Source: Rhynchopus euleeides
Taxonomy: Eukaryota > Euglenozoa > Diplonemea > Diplonemida > Diplonemidae
DNA: 64,000 nucleotides
Direction: 5' to 3'
Assembly (NCBI GenBank): GCA_963210315.1
Contig: OY723308.1
Coordinates: 1,364,001-1,428,000, forward strand
Shown here piece after piece: positions 23,417-34,127 of this stretch (positions are counted from its first letter, which is position 1; each line of letters starts with the position of its first letter). The position numbers and the translations under genes are program-made. The notes below the pieces were generated by a model. The model worked only from the letters and a program-made list of their open reading frames with translations, made no database searches and had not been told where the DNA came from.

Positions 23417-24584
23417 ATCTCGCGTGCCCGTCTAGTAACCAAGTCCTTGCGCTTCAACGGCCGTGGCATATCAGGGGGTAAATCATGGTCCCGAAAGCCA
23501 TTTTTTGGGTTTCTTCCGGCACCCGAGGATGGCGCGAGCGGGAGAGGAACCACGGAAGGAACCCAGCGCCTCACACCGTGCCCACCTAGCGGTCCACCGA
23601 CGGGAAAATTAGGCAACAACACGAGCGCGCGCGAAGCGCGCGCGAGAAAAATTGACCCCTAGTGTTTCCCCCTGATCCCCCCCCAAAACAGGAGCGTCAA
23701 CCCACCAAATCTCCATAATCGAAAAGTTAGCGACAGGCCTGGGCCATGCCACAATCAAAAGAACAAGAGTGTGCAGGCATCATCACCCCAGCAGCAACCT
23801 CCCCTAAATGAAAACCCTGATTTGTCACTCACGTTCGTGAAGATTTTTTTATTTGTAAGTTCGGCGTAGCCAACTCAGGAAACTTTTCACCGTGCGGATC
23901 CTTGCGAACACTTCACACGCCCGGCAGGCTGGTGGGGTGTTCTGCGTTCGAAGAAGCAACTTTGGAGGTTGGTTGGAGCGGAATCCATCACCAAACCCTT
24001 GTTTTTGGAGTTTAAAAATGAGCACAAATCTTCAGTTTGTCCACCCGGTGCCACGCTGTGTCTGTGGGCATACTCCTCCCAGGGGATGGTGAAGCGAAGT
24101 GTGCGTGACCTGGAGGGGGTAATCCAGCCCCTTCATGGCTGACACCCCTCCCCCACCTGTCCTGGGTGCGCTGCGCTGAGTATATCCCCCTGGTTTCAAA
24201 CAACTCACATCCACGCGTGAAATCATATTTCTGGCCGTGCCGAGGCACGCCGAGGCACCCTGCTCTTTGATTGTGATCACCACCCGTCACATGTCTACAC
24301 CAAACACCTTCTTCCCCCTTTGCATAGCTCCAGTCACCCAGCCCAGCCCAGCCCTCTTCTCGCTTCGTCGATTGTTGCATAATTAGGTCTGTTGACACCC
24401 CGGCCCCAACCGACCTTCCGCTGCGTCATATTGCCAGGCCGCATCACACCTCTAACACAAGGAATCGGACTCTCGACCCGCATTGCGAAAGCGCAGTGTG
24501 AAGGAGGCTGGATAGTGAAGAAAGAGGGCCTTGCTGCCTCCGTGCCTACTCGCTGCAAAACAGTGCCCCCCCCCCCCCCCTCAA
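23417..24584. other. Non-coding interval
   Basis: No gene is supported. It contains the second member of the 21.6 kb repeat pair (23851-23968) and a GCGCGC-rich palindrome near 23627-23643. Confidence 0.55.
23851..23968. repeat. Dispersed repeat pair, member 2
   Basis: Partner of 21604-21785, same orientation and shorter through deletions. It ends with the shared TGTTCTGCGTTCGAAGAAGC segment. Confidence 0.55.
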
Positions 24585-25342
24585 TGCTGAGAATAAGGCC
24601 AAGTCCTGATGAAGGTGCTGAGAATAAGGCCAAGTCCTGCTGAAGGTGCTGGGAGATTTACTTTTCCATTCCCTCTCGACGATCAAACCCCCCCCCTCAA
24701 TGCTGAGAATAAGGCCAAGTCCCAAGTCCCGAGTCCCGAGCCCCAAATCCGTGGCTGGTCTTCACCCTTACAATAGCCCCTTTTCACTTGAGGTGGGGCC
24801 AGAAAAACTTCTTTGGAGCCAACGAAACTCATCTCCCAGAGCAAAATGACCCCACCACAGTTCGGAGAATATCCGGAAATCCCAACTCCGAAATCCAATT
24901 GGGGCCCCTGGGGGTCCGACCAAGACCCCAGGGACCAAGGGGGCGACCCTCAGTGGGACCCACTCAGACCACTGGCATGACCAAAGTCCTGGACCAGGTC
25001 AGGGCCTGGGTGGAGCCCAGCTTGTGCAAGTTGGGTCATGGCCCTGGTTCTGTCCTGGTCAGGATCGAGGTCCTGGTTTGGTGGGTGACTTAGTCATGAG
25101 GTCCCGAGGGTCTGACTCGGTCAGTGTGACCACTGGAGTCACCTCCAGCCTGGCAACATCATTTCAGGGGTGAGGCAGGAGCCACATGGCCAAAATGACC
25201 CATCACGATCTGCACGGGCTCCAAACATGCAAATGAACCGGGTTTCCGGTCGCCTCACGCCACCCCCTCCCGCACCATGTCCCAAGTCCGACTGAGAATA
25301 ACCAAGTCCCAAGTCCCGGACCCCCAAACCTTATTCTCAGCA
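24585..25342. mobile_element. MITE-like element, TGCTGAGAATAAGG termini
   Basis: The ends are TGCTGAGAATAAGG and its reverse complement CCTTATTCTCAGCA. The left end has a tandem 34-bp duplication of the GAGAATAAGGCCAAGTCCTG unit, and the same word recurs near 24700. A CAGTGCCCCCC word occurs outside both ends, and a clear target duplication was not found. The interior includes a diverged monomer of the 6.3-7.3 kb satellite (about 25180-25255). No gene. Confidence 0.55.
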
Positions 25343-27281
25343 GTGCCCCCCCTGCCCCCGCCCTTGTCACCTCATGAGAGGGGTTTTTCACACAAAAAAA
25401 ACTCCACTGCTTGTGATGGGGCTGTTATTTCTGTGGGTTGTTGTTCGAGGTGATGGGTTGGTGGTAGTGCCTCCACCGCCAGATGGCATCTTATACGTCC
25501 TCAGGATTTGTTCAGTCAGGGTACACCGGGGTGGGCAGCCAGATGTCTGTCTGTCTGTCAAGCCAGATGTCTCTCTCTCTGTCAAGTGCTCGACACCGTC
25601 CACTGTGCCATTGTCGTGCCGCCCCCAATGAAGCTCCAGCCAAACGCAAGCGTCAGCCAAAGCAACCGTCATGTCTCCCTCTCTCTCTCTCTCTAAGCCA
25701 TTTTGTATAGTGGCAGACAAGGCTCTTCTTTTCGGGCCATGTCATGCGAGATCAGGCCCTGTTAGCGTGCCATAGGCTGGCATGCCTCGCCCTTTTGAGC
25801 TATTTACGTTGCTTGGCTTGCTTGGCTTGCTTTGATTTGCCTGCCGGGTTTCTTCGGGACGACGGGCTTCCCCAACGTGGGAAATGTCACGAAACTTGCG
25901 GGGGTCAACGTTTAACACCCGCGTGTGGGAGGGATTGGCCCTGCGTGATACGTTGTCAGCAGAGGCGATCATAATACGTTTTAAAATCTGCGCCTGCTAG
26001 GCAGTCGAGGGAGTTAGCAGGGCGAGGGGGTGGTGTCATCAGTCATCAGCGGCAGTTATGTTTTTGGGTGTGTCGGGATTCCTTGCTCAGAAGTGCAGAA
26101 AAGTGAGAGAAGCGATCCGTCTCTTTGTGTGTGGATCAAAGAGCAAGTGCTGGGTGTTTGCACGACGAGAAAAATATTCACGTTGTGTATGTGCCTCGCA
26201 AAACTGGTTCAAGGCGAGGCCAACAACACACAAAAGTCAAATCACCGAGTTTGCCCACAAATGCCGCACACGTGGCGGAGGGAGAGGGCCAGGCCTCTCA
26301 GAGGGATAGGGAATGCCCCCAGATGGCTTTTGTTTTCACTCGTTGCGAGCGACGAAGCGTAGCGAAGTCGCGAAGTAACGAAGGAAATCGTACGACTGAA
26401 GCTTTTGGATTAGCACCTTCATACCACTCCAGGGCCTCAACACAGCCTTGAGACAGCAAGTGTGCGCTTTCATCGTCTGAGCCTTTCAGGAGAACACCAG
26501 CGGCATGCTCGTCGGCAACGGAGTGAGCTCGCCTATACCCAAAAGATTACCACGTGTGGTGTGTGTATGTGTGTGTGTCGTCAGGCAGTGGTGGAGAGGA
26601 TCTCCGTTGCGTGCCTGATCTCTGTCTGCCTCTCGGCCCTACCCCAGCCATTTGCTGGTCGCCCGACATAAAAAATGGACGAATTTAGACGTCAAAAAAT
26701 ATGCACGAAAGGCGGAACAAGAGTGTCGCACAGTGCAAATCTGCGGGGGGGGGTGGGAGGTACACACGATGCGCTGCCCAGTTGTCGCTCCGACCGGCTG
26801 AAACTGACGGCTGGGACCCTTGGGGGCGCGTCGTGTGTGCGTGTATGTGTTCTTGTCTTTGGGATACCTAATGGTAGGGGGGATATAATGGCCACCCCCA
26901 TCATGTGTCTTCCAAAAAAAACCAATATCCGAGCCCACTCCAACGATGCCCCCCCATGATCCAAACTGTTGGAACCTCGAGAATTATGTGTCTCTCAAAG
27001 TGACAACACAGCCCGCTGGATGCTGTGGTGTGTGTGTGCGTTGTTTGCGTTGGGGCTGGGGAGAAAATATGTTTTATGTGAACGAATCATAATCTGTCCA
27101 CAACTCTGCCCCTTCTGGGTGGACAGTGTGTTTTGCGTGGCTGCAGTCGTGTTGTGACCTTGCTTTGAGTGGGGGCTGGCCCCAGAATGGACAGGCCCCA
27201 CACTAGCTGGCCCTCACTGCGCTCCTCCTGCAGACGTGTGTGCTTGTGGTAAGTAGACAGCGTTCTCTCTCCGTGACGCCC
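25343..27281. other. Non-coding interval
   Basis: No gene is supported. CT-rich tracts occur near 25565-25580 and 25676-25694, and a dispersed repeat lies at 26340-26470. Confidence 0.5.
26340..26470. repeat. Dispersed repeat pair, member 1
   Basis: Shares with 35625-35769 the ordered words CGAAGGAAATCGTAC, GACT..AGCTTT, AGCACCTTC or AACCTTCCTACC, and CACAGCCTTGA followed by GTGTGCGCT. Same orientation, no coding potential. Confidence 0.55.
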
Positions 27282-27466
27282 GTATGTTGATGGTGGGTCA
27301 AGAGAGCTTGCACCCCCACCCCCCCTCCTCTTTCCCCTTGGTTTGATGCTCTCTGCCCCCACCACTGCGTCCGATCGCTGGACACACACGCACAAATGAC
27401 ACCCCCCACCCACACCTTGCAGAACCTGCACTCGACAGCCTTTGTCCCTTTTCCTCCACAAGAACC

Positions 27467-27985
27467 ATGATGATGCGGATGACCCTCGTTGCTGCCGTCG
27501 CTGCGTGTGCCGTGCACGCGGCGGACGTGGTTGAGGGGGGGCCGTCGTCGGAGCTGCCTGAGGGGTGCAAGGCCCTGAACTGCTCCATGGCGTGCGTGGA
27601 GCTGGAAGACGGGAAGTGGGGGTGCGAGGAGCTCATTCCCTGGCAGCCGACCAACCCCTGCCAGATCGTGCGCTGTTCGGCGGACAGCCGCTGCATCGTC
27701 AACTCTGACGGGAAGGCGCAGTGCGTGCACTGGCCGTTCGGGTGTGCGCCGTTCGGGGACAAGGTGTGCCCCAAGGGGACGTGCTGCAAGGAGAAGTTCG
27801 GGATCGGCTACTGCGGGCAGTGCGAGACGACCGTGTGCTGCCGCATGATGCCGTTCTGCCCTCGTGGCTTCGAGGAGGCCAAGTCGACCGAGTGCAACGT
27901 GCTGGACTACCTGACGGGGCGCTGCAAGGTCGTGGACATGTGCTGCGACTCCGTCATGTGCAAGAGGGTGTCGAAGTACTACTAG
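27467..27985 (+). CDS. Secreted cysteine-rich protein
   Basis: I do not recognise a family for this 172-residue protein. An N-terminal signal peptide is clear: a Met/Arg start, a hydrophobic Ala/Val/Leu stretch and a likely cut after about residue 18 (VHA/AD). The mature part has 22 cysteines, an even number, in three or four spaced groups including CC pairs near the middle and end (KGTCC, TVCC, DMCC). That indicates a disulfide-bonded extracellular or lumenal protein. No transmembrane segment or catalytic motif is seen. The ATG is preceded by AAGAACC. A GTATGT...TTGCAG pair at 27282-27422 could be a 5' UTR intron, matching the donor and acceptor style of the other genes. It lies 0.8 kb upstream of the DUF4116-type gene and 2.5 kb upstream of cathepsin B, the only other secretory product nearby. 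The frame is uninterrupted and strongly GC-biased. Confidence 0.8.
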   Translation: MMMRMTLVAAVAACAVHAADVVEGGPSSELPEGCKALNCSMACVELEDGKWGCEELIPWQPTNPCQIVRCSADSRCIVNSDGKAQCVHWPFGCAPFGDKVCPKGTCCKEKFGIGYCGQCETTVCCRMMPFCPRGFEEAKSTECNVLDYLTGRCKVVDMCCDSVMCKRVSKYY

Positions 27986-28742
27986 GCGTGTGTGCAAAGC
28001 GGCGCCGATCAGAACAGAATAAGGATCTAGTGGCAAACAGACGCAGAAGCAGGCCAACAAGCGCACCCGAGCGCTGTGGCCTGCTGCGTCCGATGATATT
28101 GGCATGCATGTTGTGACCTCTGGCGCACCCGTGTCAACAAGGCGCGTGCCGTTTGCCTGTGTCTGTGTTTCATGTTTGACCCGCCTGCTCTCGATGAGAC
28201 ACCCGGACCTATCCGGGAACCAGCAATCGGTGCAGCTGTCAAACCCTTTCGCATCTTTTTCTTTTCCCTCTTCCCCTTCCTCTTCACCTCCCCATACTTC
28301 TTTTCGCTTCACTACGGCAGCCCGCCTGCCACTTCTACTCTACTGCTACTACTGCCACCGCTGCACGGGGGATGGGTGGAAACGGAGCTGCCGTGCGGCC
28401 CGTCAACTCCACCCCCCGCTCTTTTTGCAGCTCGTGTGGCTTCAAGCTATCGTCCGTCGGGTTCAAACAGACTCCCATGTGTCCGGCAAGACTGCAGGGT
28501 CTCATCAACAGTGGGGCGTGCTCCCTCCCCCCCCCTCCGCCCGCAGAGACATATTTCGGCAGTGGTTGGTTTGCTGTCACGTTTTGCTGTCACTCCACGA
28601 CTCAGTGTGGGCTCAGATAGCTTTTCCAGGTTTCCGGCCAATTATGCGGGTCCCATTGGACTGCATGTTTGAGTGCAGATTGTTGTTCTTGATACGATCT
28701 CCTGTCACACCTCTGTAGGCACGGCACAAGCAGGATTGCACA
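27986..28742. other. Intergenic spacer
   Basis: No gene. Contains a segment near 28558-28605 (TGGTTGGTTTGCTGTCACGT) that recurs with changes at about 41468-41515, which is a short dispersed repeat. Confidence 0.5.
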
Positions 28743-29663
28743 ATGGAGGCACACCTGTGTGATTGCACTGGCGAGAGGCACGCCATCGACATCGGGGCGG
28801 ACGACACGCCTGCAGTGGTGCAGGCCATCGCGCATCAGGCGTTCCGCTACGGTGCTGAGGTGGACCCAGATGAGCTGCAGCTGTCGGTGGGGGGCCAGGT
28901 GCTGTGTGGCGAAGAGCCGCTAAGTCGTGCTGCATGCGTGGAGGGTGGGTGCACCATTGATGTGGTGCGGGTGGAGTCGCTTCAGAGTTACGTCGACAAG
29001 CTGCATTCCGGGGAGACAAGTCTGGTAAAGGTGCCCCTCTGGGTGCGGTCAGAGCGCAGCGCAGTGCTGGCTGCTGTGTCTCACTCTGAACGCGCTTTGC
29101 GGCTCGCGTCCGCATCCCTGCTGGCTGATCGTGACTTTATTCTGTCCGTTATCCAGGCAATACCATCCGCCTTTCCATGCGCCCCTGAACCCATGAGGGC
29201 CGATCGGGACATTATATGGGAGGCTGTTCAAAGTAACCCTTTTGCCTTGGGATACGCGCATGGACCCCTGCTGGCTGATCGTGACTTTATGATGTCCCTT
29301 GTTCAGGCGAAGCCACTTGCCTTTGCCTACGTTCCTGAGCCCATGACGGCCGATCGAGAGATCGCATGGATTGCCGTTAAAGACGAGCCCGACACCTTGA
29401 AGTACACGCATAGATCCCTGAAGACCGATCGTGACTTCGTCCTGGCTGCTATTAAAATTAAAGCAGGCGCCTTGGAGTACGCCGATGATTCTCTGAGGGC
29501 CGATCGTGAATTTGTATTGTCCGCAGTGGAATGCAATGCTACCGCCTTGTGTTACGCAGATCCATCCCTGCAAACCGATGCGAAGATAACGAGAGCCATG
29601 CATCCGTGGCGGTCGAACTTCATATGGAGGCTGCGTCGCCCTCGTTATTGGGTGGGTTTCTAG
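28743..29663 (+). CDS. Ubiquitin-like N-terminus plus DUF4116-type repeats
   Basis: A single-exon protein of 306 residues. Residues 1-78 look like a beta-grasp/ubiquitin-like fold, with a DPDELQLSVGGQVL core and a closing TIDVVRV strand. Residues 101-275 are seven consecutive 25-residue repeats with the pattern L.ADRDF.L.A.......AL.YA..S, the signature of DUF4116. A partial eighth repeat follows, then a basic C-terminal tail (RRPRYWVGF). DUF4116 proteins are common in large families in microbial eukaryotes; their function is unknown and repeat-mediated binding is only an inference. The N-terminal module resembles the one in the ankyrin protein at 32320, which suggests one adaptor module combined with different repeat scaffolds. 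The ATG follows GATTGCACA. No signal peptide or membrane segment. Confidence 0.85.
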   Translation: MEAHLCDCTGERHAIDIGADDTPAVVQAIAHQAFRYGAEVDPDELQLSVGGQVLCGEEPLSRAACVEGGCTIDVVRVESLQSYVDKLHSGETSLVKVPLWVRSERSAVLAAVSHSERALRLASASLLADRDFILSVIQAIPSAFPCAPEPMRADRDIIWEAVQSNPFALGYAHGPLLADRDFMMSLVQAKPLAFAYVPEPMTADREIAWIAVKDEPDTLKYTHRSLKTDRDFVLAAIKIKAGALEYADDSLRADREFVLSAVECNATALCYADPSLQTDAKITRAMHPWRSNFIWRLRRPRYWVGF

Positions 29664-30455
29664 CATGATGATCCTGGCGGCGAGCAACGGGTCTGACCCC
29701 GGGGGCTCATTGTTCTCAGGGAACGGAAACGGTGCCTGACGCCAGAGGCCGTTCCAGATGTATGAATACGGCAATTATTGGCGCCTCTTCTTGTTGTGTG
29801 GGCAAACCGCTCGGGTACCCTGGATTCTCCCGATGTGACTCCAAACTGCCGCGCGAGACACCACACGGAGGTCTGAGGGTGGATGGGGCATGATACGTGT
29901 GCTGCCCGTTGCGACACTTGTCGCGTTCCGAGTCCAAGCAATATTGTCAGCTAGAGGAAGCAAACGCCGTAGCAACCGTTGCTGCAGGTGAACGTATATT
30001 GCTTGCTGCTGGACACTCCCGGCTGTTGCTTTCTCGGGTCCCGACACTTTCCTGTATCTGCATGCAGGCACGTCAAGTGACTGTAGTTGCTGGGGCAGGA
30101 GAGCCTCCTGTAGTTGTGTGCGCCAACGAGAAACCGCTCGTGCGCACAAACACAACCCGGATTTCCGCCAGCTTTTGCACTGCACAGTGCATAATGCAAC
30201 AGAAAAGCGATGGCTGAGCCACCCCCGTCTCCCGCGATACCCTTTTTGTGATTGATGTTGTGTCTTGCGGGCCCTTCTGTGTCACTGTGTGTCAACTGTG
30301 TCTCACGCAGCTCATCTTTTCTCACTTTTCTGCCTCTGAGCGAAGGCCCCCGTTGTCTCTTGTGTCCGGCTGAAGACTCCAACACATGACACCGCAAGGG
30401 TACAACAAACCATGCCACAAATCCCACCCACACACCACAGCACACAAGAGCAACA
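29664..30455. other. Intergenic spacer
   Basis: No gene or repeat recognised. The final 80 bases before the cathepsin B ATG are CA-rich, which is likely 5' UTR or promoter. Confidence 0.5.
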
Positions 30456-31445
30456 ATGCAGCGCGGGATTCTTCTGCTGGCGGCTGCGGCCGCCGTGTCG
30501 GCACAGGACTTCCACACCATCGCGGCGAAGGTGAACTCGATGCACACGACGTGGAAGGCGGAGGCGCCGTCGCGCTTCAACACGACGGAGGACGTGAAGA
30601 AGCTGTGCGGGACGTGGCTGGTGACGGACGAGCGCTACGTCAGGCTGCCGGAGGCGACGCACTTCACCGCACGCGCCGCGGTGGACCTGCCGACGGACTT
30701 CGACGCGAGGACGCAGTGGCCCAACTGCACCGTGATCGCGACGGTGCGTGACCAGTCGTCGTGCGGGTCGTGCTGGGCGTTCGGTTCGACGGAGACCTTC
30801 GAGGACCGTCGCTGCATCCACAAGGGTGTGAACACGGAGATGAGCACGGAGGACACGGCGTCGTGCTGCAGCGGGCTGCTCTGCGGGTTCTCGATGGGGT
30901 GCAACGGCGGCCAGCCGGGTGCGGCCCTGTCGTGGATGACCCGCACCGGTGTGGTGACGGGCGGGGACTACGGCGACAAGACGACGTGCCGCCCGTACAC
31001 GATGGCGCCGTGCGCACACCACGTCACCTCGGCGAAGTACCCGGCGTGCCCGAGCAGCGAGTACCCGACCCCGAAGTGCACGGCGCAGTGCCAGACCGGC
31101 TACTCGCAGTCGTACTCTGCCGACAAGGTGAAGGGCGCGAGCTCCTACTCGGTGACGGGTGTGGAGAAGATCATGACTGCGCTGCAGCAGGGCCCCGTGT
31201 CGGCTGCCTTCACCGTGTACGCCGACTTCCCCACCTACAAGAGCGGTGTGTACCACCACACGTCGGGGTCGTCCCTGGGCGGGCACGCCGTCGAGATTGT
31301 GGGCTACGGTGTGGAGAGCGGGACCGACTACTGGCTGGTGAAGAACTCCTGGAACGAGGAGTGGGGTGAGGGCGGCTTCTTCAAGATCCGCCGTGGCCAC
31401 AACGAGTGCGGGATTGAGAACGACATCAACGCCATCGACTTCTAG
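30456..31445 (+). CDS. CTSB: Cathepsin B-like cysteine protease (papain family, C1A)
   Basis: A single-exon preproenzyme of 329 residues. Residues 1-16 are a signal peptide ending VSA. Residues 17 to about 77 are a short propeptide, and the mature domain begins near LPTDFDAR. The catalytic triad is Cys106 (in CGSCWAF), His277 (GGHAVEIVGYG) and Asn297 (KNSW), with Gln100 as oxyanion-hole residue. GCNGG at 148-152 is the usual papain-family glycine motif. His188-His189 lie in an occluding-loop segment, which marks cathepsin B and implies dipeptidyl-carboxypeptidase as well as endopeptidase activity. The enzyme should act in lysosomes or food vacuoles, or be secreted. The cysteine-rich secreted protein lies upstream and the ankyrin gene 0.9 kb downstream; no operon is implied. 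All key residues are present, so it is expected to be active. Confidence 0.97.
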   Translation: MQRGILLLAAAAAVSAQDFHTIAAKVNSMHTTWKAEAPSRFNTTEDVKKLCGTWLVTDERYVRLPEATHFTARAAVDLPTDFDARTQWPNCTVIATVRDQSSCGSCWAFGSTETFEDRRCIHKGVNTEMSTEDTASCCSGLLCGFSMGCNGGQPGAALSWMTRTGVVTGGDYGDKTTCRPYTMAPCAHHVTSAKYPACPSSEYPTPKCTAQCQTGYSQSYSADKVKGASSYSVTGVEKIMTALQQGPVSAAFTVYADFPTYKSGVYHHTSGSSLGGHAVEIVGYGVESGTDYWLVKNSWNEEWGEGGFFKIRRGHNECGIENDINAIDF

Positions 31446-32319
31446 GCCCCATGTCATCATGCCATGTCTGGTGTTTCGTGTTGTGCTGTGCTGTGTGGTG
31501 TGGTCCTGTCTGTTCTGAATCGGATGTGATCTGGCGTGATCCCGTCTGACCTGACCTGACTTGCAACCCTCTTCCACACAGTCCACGTTATTCTTTTCGC
31601 TTCAGTTCTCTTTTCTCTTTTCTATTTCCAATGACCCCTCTTCATATGTGCATTGTCTGGTTCACCACAAGTGCGCTGCAACGCAAGTCGCAGCGCGCCG
31701 TGCACCAGTCGAGAACGTGTGCTTCTGCGTCTGCCTTTTGGCACTGTGTCTTGTGCACGCACCCCGTGCGCTGCTGCGAGTGATGTGACGTGCGGCTGTT
31801 GTCGGCCTCACCTGCTATGCTCTCCTGCCTGTTCTCTCCAGCCCTTTGTTCCATTCTGCTGTGGCACCTGCCTTCAGAGAGGCACGCACAAACGACTGAC
31901 CACGCCTGCCACACCCCCCCCCCCCTCCCCCTGCCCTCCTCCTCGACACCACCCCCTTCACCAGGTCAGAGGGGTTTTAAGTGTATGGAAGCACAAGAGC
32001 GAACCTCTGTTTCCACTTCCTCTCCCATCACATCACACATCCCATCAACATCTCCCAGGTGACGTCGTCCGAAACCACACACAAAAGGACACGCCGAGCC
32101 GCATCGATCCCGAGGCAGATCACCTCCGATCGCACCCCCCCTCCCTCCCTCCCTTGCCGTTGCGACTGCGACTCCTGCCTGGGCAGAGTCGGGCGGAGGG
32201 CAGAGCTCGCGGGAGAGAGCACAGGATTTTGAAGCACAGAACCATATCTTCTCTCCCTCCCCCTCTCCTCTCTTCCTGAGCTGAGGCACTCCCCCACGGC
32301 CGCACCCCCCGTCTACCCG
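31446..32319. other. Intergenic spacer
   Basis: No gene. Contains a C-rich stretch at 31913-31960. A GTATGG...CCCAG pair (about 31984-32058) could be a 5' UTR intron of the ankyrin gene, but nothing confirms it. Confidence 0.4.
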
Positions 32320-33744
32320 ATGCCGACGCTCCTTCTGCAGCTGAATGGGCGGCAGACCATGCCTGTTGATTCCGACAATGGTCTGAAGGAGCTCAGGATG
32401 GAGGCCGCCATCTTCTACGGGGTTCCTGACCCGCGCGAGATTGCGCTGTCGGTGGACGGGGCTGTGGTCGGGTCCGACGCAGCCCTTTCTGAGTTGACGG
32501 ATGGGACAACTGTGCAGGTCGTCGCCTCCAGGATGTGCATTGCACGGAACGCCCTGGAGAACTCAGGCCTGGAGGCAACAGTGGCGAGCTTCCACACCGC
32601 TGTGAAGAGCAACTCGCCCTCCGCCCTCCGCGGGTTCGTCATGGCGGGCATCAACGTCGACGCCGTGTCCCCATCCGGCAAGACGGCCGCCCTTATGGCC
32701 ACCCAGCGCAGGTGCCACGCTGCCCTGCAGGAGCTGGTTGCCCTGGGCGCCGATGCGAGCCTCGCGGACACCACCGCCGTGACACCTCTGTACTATGCTG
32801 CATTCCACGGCGATCTGGAGACGGTCCGCATCCTCATCAAGGCGGGTGTGACGCTCAACGCAGGCCCCGAAGGTATGGCTATGATGATGTGTAATATTAT
32901 GCTGCACATGCGGGTTTGTGAGTGTGGAAGCGCCAAAGCACCCCCACCCTGCCTCCGCTGCCCCACCCTCCACCCTCACAACCACACAGGCTCGAGCCCT
33001 CTGGGCGCCGCTTCTGGCAACGGGCACCTCCGCGTCGTCGAGGAGCTGCTCGTGGCAGGCGCAGATGTGGACGGCATGACGTGCACCCCGGTGCGCTGCG
33101 CCACACCCCCCTCCCTGCCTGCAGAGTCCTCCAGCTCCGACGAGGGAAGGCCGGGGCAGACGACTGGCACGCCGTACTGCCCGCTCTCGGCAGCCGTTGC
33201 CTGCGGGCACCCTGAGATCGCCAAGGTGTTAGTGCAGGCAGGCGCCGATGTGACGAAGAAGAGCGGCACCAACGGCGTGACCCCGATGTACTTCGCAGCC
33301 CTGAAGGGCTGCGTCATCCTGGTCAAGCTGCTCGCAGCCTACGGCGAGGGCACCAAGGTGCTGAACGAGGGCCCGCGTGGCCTGACCCCTCTGCACGCCG
33401 CCATCTACAAAGGCAACTGCGAGATGGCCGCTCTCCTGCTGCTCCTGGGTGCTGACCCCAACATCACACGCCCCGACGGTGTGAGCCCTGCGTGCGCTGC
33501 TGCGCAGAGCGGCGACCTGCGTACCCTGGAGACGCTTCTGAAGTACGGCGCAGACCCGGCGGCAGTCGAGGAGGGTGGGAACGTGTCGCACGTGCCTCGC
33601 ATGGCATCGGAGATCCCCCCGGAGGCGTGTGTGCTGCTGAAGGATTTCTCGACGGGCAAGCGCCTCACAATCTCCGAGAGGAAGTGTTTCCGCGACTCAT
33701 GCAGGAAGGGTATCTCGCGGTTCTGCCAGCGCATCATGAGCTGA
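32320..33744 (+). CDS. Ubiquitin-like N-terminus plus ankyrin repeats, one intron
   Basis: Exons 32320-32872 and 32990-33744 give 435 residues. The intron (32873-32989, 117 bp, phase 1) runs GTATGG...CACAG. It has a length divisible by three and no stop, so it is readable as a 39-residue insert. Removing it restores a continuous ankyrin repeat (GSSPLGAASGNGHLRVVEEL). Residues 1-75 look ubiquitin-like (DPREIALSVDGAVV core), like the DUF4116-type gene at 28743. About eight ankyrin repeats follow, with TPLYYAA, TPMYFAALKG and LTPLHAAIYKGN cores and GADV-type turns. They suggest a protein-binding scaffold. One repeat carries a Ser/Thr/Pro-rich insertion (SSSSDEGRPGQTTG). The C-terminal 50 residues are basic and Cys-containing, with no known domain. 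Partner unknown; probably cytosolic or nuclear. Confidence 0.88.
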   Translation: MPTLLLQLNGRQTMPVDSDNGLKELRMEAAIFYGVPDPREIALSVDGAVVGSDAALSELTDGTTVQVVASRMCIARNALENSGLEATVASFHTAVKSNSPSALRGFVMAGINVDAVSPSGKTAALMATQRRCHAALQELVALGADASLADTTAVTPLYYAAFHGDLETVRILIKAGVTLNAGPEGMAMMMCNIMLHMRVCECGSAKAPPPCLRCPTLHPHNHTGSSPLGAASGNGHLRVVEELLVAGADVDGMTCTPVRCATPPSLPAESSSSDEGRPGQTTGTPYCPLSAAVACGHPEIAKVLVQAGADVTKKSGTNGVTPMYFAALKGCVILVKLLAAYGEGTKVLNEGPRGLTPLHAAIYKGNCEMAALLLLLGADPNITRPDGVSPACAAAQSGDLRTLETLLKYGADPAAVEEGGNVSHVPRMASEIPPEACVLLKDFSTGKRLTISERKCFRDSCRKGISRFCQRIMS

Positions 33745-34127
33745 GGGGCAGTCTGCTGGTCTGTTTTTCATTTTCTCTCACGATTGCTTATTTCGATGTT
33801 TGCTTTTTATCCTATAGCTCGGTGCAGTCACCAGGCTAGGCTTTTCTTTGCAGGGGCTTTTTAGCGAAGTGGTATGTTTGTGCCACTGAAGGCTGTCAAC
33901 ATGACAAGCGAGCCCTGCCAACTCACACGCACAGAGGTGAATCGTTTCATAGCAGTGCAGATCACAGAGCTATCCTGCTCTGTGGGTCTCCACTGGACAC
34001 ACGCCCCGTCTCACCGTCACACCGCATGGTTGTGATCTCTTTGTTTTCACCTCTCTTCATCTCTTGCCGTCGAGGAGGGGGGGGGCCCTGAACCCACAGA
34101 ATTTTCTCAACAAACAAAATTTGGATA
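33745..34127. other. Intergenic spacer
   Basis: Nothing recognisable between the ankyrin stop codon and the next inverted-repeat element. Confidence 0.5.

Noticed and set aside
33082..33120. Second intron in the ankyrin gene
   Set aside because: The only GT...CAG pair here is about 34 bp and would break the frame; the Ser-rich insertion is better read as a loop.
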